Both the position numbers and the translations under genes were made by a program. A stretch of DNA of 6,328 nucleotides from Saprospiraceae bacterium UBA7687 (lineage in GTDB: Bacteria > Bacteroidota > Bacteroidia > Chitinophagales > Saprospiraceae): NCBI GenBank assembly GCA_002482845.1, contig DLGT01000110.1, forward strand, positions 1-6,328, in the 5' to 3' direction. Positions 1 through 6,328 of the stretch are shown here, piece after piece (positions within the stretch are counted from its first letter, which is position 1; each line of letters begins with the position of its first letter). The notes under the pieces are model-generated. The model worked only from the letters and a program-made list of their open reading frames with translations, ran no database searches and was not told the DNA's origin.

Positions 1-62
1 CTCCCTATGTCAAGGTCAATCTAGTAATGTTTCTATTGCTAGATTGACCTTGACATAGGGAG
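1..62. repeat. 24-bp perfect inverted repeat at the window edge (probable fold-back junction)
   Basis: Bases 1-24 are the exact reverse complement of bases 39-62. The 14-base centre (25-38) can pair further (26-28 with 35-37, with wobbles at 25/38 and 29/34), leaving a tiny loop. Pairing reaches base 1, so the true outer end of the repeat cannot be seen. The stem is not followed by a T tract on either strand and it lies inside the reading frame of the protease, so a transcription terminator is unlikely. The simplest reading is a fold-back chimera or contig-end artefact in which one arm is a reversed copy of coding sequence. A real genomic palindrome is possible but less likely. Confidence 0.85.
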
Positions 63-2032
63 ACTGAATTTGGGTTAGCATTAATTGTGAAACTTGGGAA
101 TCCATTATTGATAGTTATATTAGCATTGTTGATGTCAAAAAAGATATTGCCATTTGCTTTTACCATTATTCTTGCGGTTGTCGTAGTACCTGAAGGGACC
201 GTTATATCTTGCGATCCATCGTTTGGCGTTGCAGAGATTAAAGTGACTGGATAAGTAAGTCCCCCATCATAAGATAATAGTATGTCTACATTATTGCAAT
301 TAATACCATTTGCAGTTGTACCTGCCACATTCCATGTAATGGTCCTAGTTTCTCCTTCAAGCCATGTGGATGCAGTATTGAAAGAAGTAATAGTAAATGG
401 TCCAGCTGCTGCTACTGTCGTCACCGTAAGGTTTATTTCAGAATTGCAACCTGCAAAACCTGTGAAATCTCTGGCAATACCCCGGAATGACATACTTCTT
501 CCTACAGAAGGTACTACTTCCCAAGTATTGGCAGTCGAACCACTTAATATTGTGGTTAGATTTGGAAAGTATCTAGTCGGGCTAGTACTAGGGTCAATAC
601 TTCTAAAAACAGGCCCTGAAGTATTTGTAGCTGCAGGAGGCATTGTTTGGGCAGTGCCCGTGAAAGCATTCATTTGATCCCATGCAAATGTCATAGGATC
701 ATTATTAGGATCAGAAGCTGCTAATGTTAAGGCAAAAGGGGTAGATCTAGGTATGGCATAATTGGGTTGTGTAGTTACGGAAGGTGCACTATTATTAAAA
801 CTCGAAACTATTTGATCACAATTGCCTCCTCCATTAAGCAAGAAGGTTTTCATCTCTTGTAGACTTCTTCCATGGAAATATGCATCACTGTTACTTTGTA
901 CATTAGGTGAGCAAATACCTGCATAACCCATAATAGTAGAAGCACTACCTGGCTCCATAGCTGAGTTATCGCTTCTATTACAACTATTATATTGTGTATG
1001 GTTACCACCGAATTGATGTCCCATTTCATGAGCAACATAATCAATTGTAAAGGGATCTCCAACAGGTGATCCTGATCCTGTAACACCTCCAGCTTTTATT
1101 GAGTTGTTGCATACAGATTGCAAATATGCTACACCACCTCCACCAGTACTGAAAACATGTCCAATATCGTAATTTGCACTTCCAATTACATTGTCGCATG
1201 TCGTTTGGTTTTCTCCTAACATTGCCCCACCATCATTGTTAGTGTAAGGATCAGTCGCGGAATCATAATAGAAAATTTGATCCGTATTTGATACAAGTAT
1301 AAATCTTACTGCAACTTCCGCTTCATATACTTCATTGATTCTGTTTATAGCTGTGACAACTGCACTCATTACCGATGATGGTGTTCCGCCATGGAACTGG
1401 CTATATTCTCCAGTGGTAGCTTGAGCTAGACGATAACTTCTGAGTTGACAGTCGCCTATACGTGAGCCATTTATGACTTCAGATCTATGGTTGTCATCAT
1501 AAGATGATATAACATTACATCCCCAACTTGGTACTTTTTTATAATCTTTTTTGTGATAAACAACTCTTGTTTTTTTGTCATTTCGTTGGTAATGATCTAT
1601 GAATATTTTCCCTTCACGTGATGAAATGACAGCCCTAAATCCATGTATAGTGTAATCTATTCTGACTGACTTATATGCGTCAATTGAAGAAATACCATAA
1701 AATGTTCTTATTTCGTCATATTTAGATGACAGTTCAGGTTCCATCATTTGATAACGTACCACTCTAAAGGACTCAGTATTTCCATTAGGTAAACCAATAT
1801 TAATTATGACATTAGACTGTCTTACATCAACATTCTCTTCTTTTGGAGCTGACCAAAGCAATGATTTCATTTCTTGATCGTCCATATCATAAATGGTGTA
1901 AACCTGTGGTATGATATCTTTGACTCCTTTCTCAGTGATTTTACTTTCTTTAGTCAAAGTCCAATTTTGAGCTTCTAAAGATAGTTTGGTAGTAAAAAAA
2001 GCAATAAAAAATAAAAAAGAGAAAACCTTCAT
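5..2032 (-). CDS. Secreted reprolysin-like (M12B-type) zinc metalloprotease, C-terminus probably truncated
   Basis: This encodes an exported zinc endopeptidase. Residues 1-21 form a signal peptide (MK start, Phe/Leu/Ile-rich core, cleavage probably after LEA). Residues about 22-190 look like a propeptide. The catalytic domain covers about 195-405 and starts near CQLRSYRLAQATTGEYSQF. It carries the zinc motif HEMGHQFGGNH, with ligands H335, H339 and H345 and catalytic E336, followed by the Met-turn STIMGY (M368). This HExxHxxGxxH plus Met-turn pattern defines metzincins, and the closest match is the bacterial reprolysin-like group. Residues about 410-645 are beta-rich, probably Ig-like, modules, and a further module begins near 647. 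The ATG follows a matching promoter by about 25 bases. Residues 666-675 and the stop codon are read from the loop and reversed arm of the terminal inverted repeat, so the real protein probably continues. Family members usually end in a T9SS sorting domain, which is not seen here. The substrate is unknown. Confidence 0.88.
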   Translation of the reverse strand: MKVFSFLFFIAFFTTKLSLEAQNWTLTKESKITEKGVKDIIPQVYTIYDMDDQEMKSLLWSAPKEENVDVRQSNVIINIGLPNGNTESFRVVRYQMMEPELSSKYDEIRTFYGISSIDAYKSVRIDYTIHGFRAVISSREGKIFIDHYQRNDKKTRVVYHKKDYKKVPSWGCNVISSYDDNHRSEVINGSRIGDCQLRSYRLAQATTGEYSQFHGGTPSSVMSAVVTAINRINEVYEAEVAVRFILVSNTDQIFYYDSATDPYTNNDGGAMLGENQTTCDNVIGSANYDIGHVFSTGGGGVAYLQSVCNNSIKAGGVTGSGSPVGDPFTIDYVAHEMGHQFGGNHTQYNSCNRSDNSAMEPGSASTIMGYAGICSPNVQSNSDAYFHGRSLQEMKTFLLNGGGNCDQIVSSFNNSAPSVTTQPNYAIPRSTPFALTLAASDPNNDPMTFAWDQMNAFTGTAQTMPPAATNTSGPVFRSIDPSTSPTRYFPNLTTILSGSTANTWEVVPSVGRSMSFRGIARDFTGFAGCNSEINLTVTTVAAAGPFTITSFNTASTWLEGETRTITWNVAGTTANGINCNNVDILLSYDGGLTYPVTLISATPNDGSQDITVPSGTTTTARIMVKANGNIFFDINNANITINNGFPSFTINANPNSVSLCQGQSSNRNITRLTLT

Positions 2033-2057
2033 TTAGCTAAAATTTATATTGAGGTCG

Positions 2058-2086
2058 CAAATATATTAAAATATTATCTATACAAA
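2058..2086 (-). promoter_or_regulatory. Bacteroidota-type promoter for the metalloprotease gene
   Basis: On the minus strand, TTTG (2083-2086) is followed after 17 bases by TATATTTG (2058-2065). The second box matches the Bacteroidota primary sigma factor -7 consensus TAnnTTTG at every fixed position, and the first matches the -33 box. Transcription would start a few bases beyond, near 2050-2053, giving a leader of about 20 bases before the ATG at 2032. The spacing is at the short end of the usual range. No Shine-Dalgarno sequence is seen before the start, as is common in this phylum. Confidence 0.55.
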
Positions 2087-2253
2087 AGGAAGTGAATTTG
2101 TAAAATATTATCTGTTTTTGAATTTTTATTATCTCAACTATTCACTTTCAGTCTTGACTGTGATTAAAATTAGAGTAAACGTCATTACTTGAGTTAGAAT
2201 ATTTTAAATAATTTATGACACTTTGTTAGTTATTATGGATGAATTTATGCCAT

Positions 2254-2286
2254 TTTGACATAGTTTTTCACTTGGTTGAATATTTG
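2254..2286 (+). promoter_or_regulatory. Candidate clpB promoter
   Basis: TTTG at 2254-2257 is followed after 21 bases by AATATTTG at 2279-2286, which differs from the Bacteroidota -7 consensus TAnnTTTG at one fixed position (A for the first T). Transcription would begin near 2291-2294, leaving a leader of about 55 bases. Short boxes of this kind occur by chance in AT-rich DNA. A second possible pair, TTTA (2294-2297) with TACATTTA (2320-2327), lies closer to the gene. Confidence 0.33.
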
Positions 2287-2346
2287 CTCATAGTTTATAG
2301 AAGTATCAAATAAAAAATTTACATTTACACAATTCAATTTTAAACA

Positions 2347-5091
2347 ATGACATACGATAATTTTACCATAAACGCTCAGGAAGCAATTCTTAAAGCACAA
2401 CAATTGGCTGGCTCAATGGAGCAACAAGGTGTGGATACCGTTCACCTCATAAAGGGTATCATTGAGACAGACGAAAAACTGGCAGAATTTCTTTTTAGTA
2501 AAATGGGCGTAAATATGGCCATTCTAAAAAGGGATTTAAATGTTCAGTTGGAGAAATATCCAAAGGTACAAGGCGGTGACAAACAGTTTCTCACCAGTGA
2601 TGCAAACAAAGCACTTGCTGTGGCAAAAAAGTATCTGAAAGAGACAGAAGATGAGTTCATAACCCTAGAACTTATGTTGTTAGGTGCGATAGAAGGAAAT
2701 GACAAAGCAGCCACCATTCTTAAGAATTTAGGTGCTACTTCTGAAAAAATGAAAGCAGCTATTACAGAATTAAGAAAAGGTAAAAAGGTTACTGATCAAA
2801 ACGCTGAAAATCAATATAATTCACTCAAAAAATTTGCTGTCAATCTCAATGAGCTCGCAGAAAATGGCAAACTAGATCCGATCATAGGTAGAGATGAAGA
2901 GATTAGAAGAATACTTCATATTTTATCAAGAAGAAAAAAGAACAATCCCATCTTACTTGGTGATCCAGGTGTAGGTAAAACTGCCATAGTAGAAGGCATA
3001 GCTTGGAGAATAGTTAAACAAGATGTCCCTGAAAATCTCAAAACAAAACAAATTTTCACACTTGATATGGCTGCATTGGTTGCTGGTGCCAAGTATAAAG
3101 GAGAATTTGAAGAGCGATTAAAAGCAGTAATTAGCGAAGTTATCAATTCTAATGGTGAAATCATCTTATTTATTGACGAGATTCATACATTGATAGGAAC
3201 AGGTGGTGGACAAGGAGCGATGGATGCTGCCAATATTCTAAAACCAGCTCTCGCACGTGGAGAGTTGAGAACTATTGGTGCAACTACATTAGACGAATAC
3301 CAAAAATATTTTGAAAATGATAAAGCTTTAGTAAGAAGGTTTCAGACTGTGACCATAGATGAGCCGTCAGTCGAAGATACCATTTCTATATTAAGGGGTA
3401 TCCAAGATAAATATGAAGTTTATCACAAAATAGACATACTGGATGAAGCATTGATTGCGGCTGCAGAATTGTCTCATAGGTATATTTCTGAGAGAAAGCT
3501 TCCAGATAAAGCTATAGATTTAATTGACGAGGCGGCAGCTAAGTTGAGATTGGAGCTTGATTCTGTCCCTGAAGTAATTGACGAATTAGATAGGAAACTC
3601 CGTCAGTTAGAGATCGAAAGAGAGTTTATCAAAAAAGAAAATGACGAAAAGAAGCTCAAAATAATCGTCGAGCAAATAGCAAATGCACAAGAAAAACTTG
3701 ATTCGATCAGGGCGGCTTGGCAATCTGAAAAAGAGATCGTCGATACTATCCAAAATATCAAAAAACAGATAGAGCAATTAGAATATGAAGCACAAAAGGC
3801 AGAACGTGAAAGTGATTTCGAAAAAGTAGCTAAAATACGATATGGCGACTTGAAAGAAAAAGATGCTATGTTGAAAGTGGCGAATGAAAAATTGGATCAG
3901 CTACCAGAAGACAGTAGATTTACTAATGAAGTAGTCACTGCCAATGATATAGCCGACGTGATCAGTAAGTGGACAGGAATACCAGTATCAAAAATGCTTA
4001 AAAGTGAACGTGAAAAGCTCTTGAGTTTAGAAGAAGAAATCGGTCAAAGACTCATTGGTCAAAGTGAAGCAGTAGAAGCAGTAGCAGATGCAGTGCGTAG
4101 GAGTAGAGCAGGGCTTCAAGATGATAAAAAACCAATAGGTTCCTTTATCTTTTTGGGACCAACGGGTGTAGGTAAAACTGAACTTGCAAAAGCGCTTGCT
4201 GAAGTTTTATTTGATGATGAACATGCCATCACTAGGATAGATATGAGTGAATACCAAGAAAAACATTCTGTTTCTAGATTAGTGGGTGCGCCTCCGGGTT
4301 ATGTGGGTTATGATGAAGGTGGACAATTGACAGAAGCGGTTCGAAGAAGGCCTTATTCAATTATATTACTAGATGAGATAGAAAAAGCCCATCCTGATAC
4401 TTTTAATATTCTTTTGCAAGTATTAGATGATGGAAGGCTTACTGATAATAAAGGAAGAATAGCAAACTTCAAGAACACGATCATCATTATGACATCCAAT
4501 ATGGGTGCAGAATTGATTCTAGAGAATTTTGAAGATCTAGATGCATTGGGTGATAAGCATAGAGCGGACATCATTGAGACAACAAAAATAGAAGTTTTCG
4601 AGGCGCTTAAGGAAAACCTTAGACCTGAATTTCTAAATAGGATTGATGAAAAAATCATGTTCCTGCCATTAAGCAAAGTAGAGATCAAACAGATAGCCAC
4701 TTTGATGATTAAAAAATTGACCAAAAATCTGGCAAAACAGGAGATAGGTATTACATTTGACAATTCGGCAATGGATTTATTAGCAGATTTGGGTTACGAA
4801 CCACAGTTTGGTGCAAGACCAATGGCTAGGGTTATCCAAAGAGAAATCATAAATGAACTTGCAAAATTAGTTTTAGGAAGCACATTTGGTGCGGGAGATA
4901 CTATCTACATTGGTACTGATGCAAAAGGATTTACTTTTTCTGATACTCCAAAAGAGTCATTAGCCAAACCGAAAGTAGACAAGGAAAATAATAATGACAT
5001 TCTGAAGCTCAAGAAAGCAACTAAAGACCTAAATAAAGCAGTAGAAGATGTTGAAGGGGAAGAAGAAGAAGATGAGGATGATGTTGAATAA
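2347..5091 (+). CDS. clpB: ATP-dependent chaperone ClpB (Hsp100 disaggregase) with an extended acidic tail
   Basis: ClpB is a cytoplasmic hexameric AAA+ machine that works with DnaK, DnaJ and GrpE to pull proteins out of aggregates. All domains are present: the Clp N domain (about 1-145); NBD1 with Walker A GDPGVGKT (205-212), pore loop GAKYKGEFEER (Y250), Walker B D277-E278 and arginine fingers R330-R331; a full-length coiled-coil M domain (about 405-520, including Y499-G500); and NBD2 with Walker A GPTGVGKT (604-611), pore loop GYVGY (Y652), Walker B D676-E677, NRID (R765) and sensor-2 GAR (822-824). The long M domain and the lack of an IGF/IGL-type ClpP-docking loop separate it from ClpC and ClpA. 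At 914 residues it exceeds the 857 of E. coli ClpB. The Walker motifs sit at nearly the same positions, so the excess lies in the last 50 or so residues: lysine-rich, then EGEEEEDEDDVE. The start fits the usual N-terminus (NFTINAQEAILKAQ); there is no Shine-Dalgarno sequence, only A-rich bases before the ATG. Confidence 0.98.
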   Translation: MTYDNFTINAQEAILKAQQLAGSMEQQGVDTVHLIKGIIETDEKLAEFLFSKMGVNMAILKRDLNVQLEKYPKVQGGDKQFLTSDANKALAVAKKYLKETEDEFITLELMLLGAIEGNDKAATILKNLGATSEKMKAAITELRKGKKVTDQNAENQYNSLKKFAVNLNELAENGKLDPIIGRDEEIRRILHILSRRKKNNPILLGDPGVGKTAIVEGIAWRIVKQDVPENLKTKQIFTLDMAALVAGAKYKGEFEERLKAVISEVINSNGEIILFIDEIHTLIGTGGGQGAMDAANILKPALARGELRTIGATTLDEYQKYFENDKALVRRFQTVTIDEPSVEDTISILRGIQDKYEVYHKIDILDEALIAAAELSHRYISERKLPDKAIDLIDEAAAKLRLELDSVPEVIDELDRKLRQLEIEREFIKKENDEKKLKIIVEQIANAQEKLDSIRAAWQSEKEIVDTIQNIKKQIEQLEYEAQKAERESDFEKVAKIRYGDLKEKDAMLKVANEKLDQLPEDSRFTNEVVTANDIADVISKWTGIPVSKMLKSEREKLLSLEEEIGQRLIGQSEAVEAVADAVRRSRAGLQDDKKPIGSFIFLGPTGVGKTELAKALAEVLFDDEHAITRIDMSEYQEKHSVSRLVGAPPGYVGYDEGGQLTEAVRRRPYSIILLDEIEKAHPDTFNILLQVLDDGRLTDNKGRIANFKNTIIIMTSNMGAELILENFEDLDALGDKHRADIIETTKIEVFEALKENLRPEFLNRIDEKIMFLPLSKVEIKQIATLMIKKLTKNLAKQEIGITFDNSAMDLLADLGYEPQFGARPMARVIQREIINELAKLVLGSTFGAGDTIYIGTDAKGFTFSDTPKESLAKPKVDKENNNDILKLKKATKDLNKAVEDVEGEEEEDEDDVE

Positions 5092-5113
5092 TGAAGATTA
5101 GATATCATAAAAT

Positions 5114-5150
5114 AAAAAAAGGTCAGTGCAAAAACACTGACCTTTTTTTT
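5114..5150. terminator. Bidirectional rho-independent terminator between clpB and porV
   Basis: A perfect 8-bp stem GGTCAGTG / CACTGACC (5121-5128 with 5135-5142) encloses a 6-base loop CAAAAA. It is flanked by seven A on the left (5114-5120) and eight T on the right (5143-5150), which would lengthen the helix to 15 bp. Read on the plus strand it ends with a T tract 23 bases or more after the clpB stop. Read on the minus strand it also ends with a T tract, about 26 bases after the porV stop. It therefore fits intrinsic termination of both convergent genes. Confidence 0.9.
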
Positions 5151-5175
5151 ATGTGTTTATGTAACAATTTAGTCC

Positions 5176-6328
5176 TTATTCATCAGCTTTAAAAACTGAG
5201 AAATCAAATAACAATGAGAATCTCAATGTATTGTCTAATGGATTTGGTATAACAGATGTAGGGATTAGATAAGAAAGGTTAATACCGAATACATTATACT
5301 TTATACCAGCACCTACTGTGAAATATCTTCTATTTCCTTTTTCAGCACTTTCATAATAGTACCCACCTCTGAATGCAAACTGCTTGTCGTACCAATATTC
5401 AAGACCAAGTCCGATAGAAACTTCTTTTAATTCTTCTCTAATACCTCCTTGTGCATCTCCAAAAGAACCTAACATGCCTGAAAATAAAGATTTTTCTCTG
5501 TAATCAGCAATACCGGTAGAGTCTTTGTCAAATTCTGGGTTTGGATCAGTAGTACCATCTGGGTTTTTTATAAAAGCTGCAATAGGTGTTGGCACCAATA
5601 ATTTATTAATATCTAATGCAATTGTTAAACTATTGTATTGATCTAAATCAAGTCTAAGAGCAGTACCTAATCCAAAATTTGATGGGATGAAGTCTCTCAC
5701 GATATTATCTCTAGTATAAGAAATCTTAGATCCAATATTTGTTAAGGATAGTCCATAAGACCATTCACCTTTATATCCACCAAGATTGGTTTTCGTTCTA
5801 TAATTAAGACCAAAATCAGCGGCAAAAGCTTGTCCAGTTATGATATCTTGTCCACTGACATTAAGTCCAGATGCAAGATTAGAGAATATATATTTACCAG
5901 TTAATGAAGCTGAAAGCTTGTCTCCAAGTTTTCTAGCATATGCTAATGAAAATTCCCCTTCTCTTGGCCTTCCAGTACCAAGAGATCCTCCTTGTATATC
6001 TGTAAAGTCTATATCACCTAATGAAAAGAATCTGATACCTCCACCTATTGCTTGATTCTCATCTAGCTTATAGAATCCTGAGATGTATAATAAAAAGATA
6101 TCATCAAGATTAAGATTTCTCAACCAAGGAGTATATGTAAACGAAAAACCTGACTCATCCTTCGCAAATACAAGATTGGATGCATTAAAGTGCATGGCAT
6201 TTGCATCTGGATCTAAAGCTAGTCCTACATCACCCATCGCTCCAGACCTTGCATCAGGAGTAAGGCGTAGAAAAGGAACCGCAGTAAGTAGTGTATTGGA
6301 AATACAATCTCCGTTATTATCCTCAATA
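5176..6328 (-). CDS. porV: Type IX secretion system outer membrane protein PorV, 5' end outside the window
   Basis: PorV (LptO) is an outer membrane beta-barrel of the FadL-like group. It binds the C-terminal signal of T9SS cargo after translocation and carries it to the PorU sortase/attachment complex. The open frame runs to the window edge, giving 383 visible residues. The family signature VPFLRLTPDARSGAMGDVG is at visible residues 17-35, followed by DPDANAMHFNASNLVFA. Many amphipathic beta strands follow, and the end (LRFSLLFDFSVF, then KADE) looks like a closing barrel strand. PorV proteins are usually near 390-400 residues, so only the signal peptide and a few residues should be missing. 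The ATG at 6237 is an internal Met within the conserved signature and should not be used as the start. In many Bacteroidota porU lies directly upstream, which here would be beyond 6328. The gene converges on clpB and shares its terminator. Confidence 0.93.
   Translation of the reverse strand, partial: IEDNNGDCISNTLLTAVPFLRLTPDARSGAMGDVGLALDPDANAMHFNASNLVFAKDESGFSFTYTPWLRNLNLDDIFLLYISGFYKLDENQAIGGGIRFFSLGDIDFTDIQGGSLGTGRPREGEFSLAYARKLGDKLSASLTGKYIFSNLASGLNVSGQDIITGQAFAADFGLNYRTKTNLGGYKGEWSYGLSLTNIGSKISYTRDNIVRDFIPSNFGLGTALRLDLDQYNSLTIALDINKLLVPTPIAAFIKNPDGTTDPNPEFDKDSTGIADYREKSLFSGMLGSFGDAQGGIREELKEVSIGLGLEYWYDKQFAFRGGYYYESAEKGNRRYFTVGAGIKYNVFGINLSYLIPTSVIPNPLDNTLRFSLLFDFSVFKADE

Larger units (their letters stand above)
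2033..2346. other. Divergent intergenic region between the protease gene and clpB
   Basis: This 314-base AT-rich stretch separates the two divergent start codons and must hold both promoters. I see no coding sequence, tRNA or riboswitch-like structure in it. It contains a good minus-strand promoter near 2058-2086, a weaker plus-strand candidate near 2254-2286 and an imperfect 16-base direct repeat (2210-2225 and 2242-2257). No CIRCE-type inverted repeat (TTAGCACTC / GAGTGCTAA), the HrcA operator of many heat-shock genes, is visible upstream of clpB. Confidence 0.8.

Noticed and set aside
1..62. Reading the terminal inverted repeat as an intrinsic terminator of the protease
   Set aside because: There is no T tract after the stem, the stem is unusually long and perfect, and it overlaps sequence that still looks like the start of another protein module.
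282..677. 131-codon plus-strand open frame
   Set aside because: It lies antisense to the protease coding sequence, which has clear domain-level support. It shows no recognisable motif or start signal.
2149..2160. Short palindrome CAGTC-TT-GACTG in the intergenic region
   Set aside because: A 5-bp dyad is expected about once by chance in a region of this size, and it does not sit on either promoter.
4353..4763. 136-codon minus-strand open frame
   Set aside because: It is antisense to the ClpB NBD2 coding region, which is conserved at protein level. It is a shadow of that frame.
5840..6055. 71-codon plus-strand open frame
   Set aside because: It is antisense to porV, with no independent sign of coding.
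5176..6237. Starting porV at the ATG at 6237
   Set aside because: The frame stays open to the window edge. The 30 upstream codons encode the conserved PorV segment (TAVPF-type sequence with LTPDARSGA), so this Met is internal.

Overview
The window looks like chromosomal DNA from an AT-rich member of the Bacteroidota. Three things support this. The right-hand gene is porV, a type IX secretion system (T9SS) component restricted to this phylum. A TTTG / TAnnTTTG promoter of the Bacteroidota type sits upstream of the left-hand gene. The clpB start codon has an A-rich leader and no Shine-Dalgarno sequence. The style of the secreted metalloprotease would fit the Saprospiria, but that is only an impression from the sequence.

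Layout from left to right. Bases 1-62 form a 24-bp perfect inverted repeat that runs to the window edge and looks like a fold-back junction. On the minus strand, about 5-2032 encodes a secreted reprolysin-like zinc metalloprotease, whose last residues and stop codon are read from the fold-back rather than from normal coding sequence. Bases 2033-2346 are a divergent intergenic region holding a good promoter for the protease and a weaker candidate for the next gene. On the plus strand, 2347-5091 encodes the ClpB disaggregase, complete, with an unusual lysine-rich then acidic C-terminal tail. Bases 5114-5150 form a strong hairpin that should terminate transcription from both sides. On the minus strand, 5176-6328 encodes PorV, with its 5' end beyond the window.

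The genes do not form one operon: protease and clpB are divergent, clpB and porV convergent. PorV escorts T9SS cargo to the cell-surface attachment machinery. The protease has a signal peptide and a domain order typical of large T9SS cargo, but the C-terminal sorting domain that would prove it is not visible. ClpB is a cytoplasmic housekeeping and stress chaperone with no evident link to either neighbour. I see no mobile element, CRISPR array, RNA gene or clearly new multi-gene system. The points most worth checking are the terminal fold-back, its effect on the protease C-terminus, and the ClpB tail.
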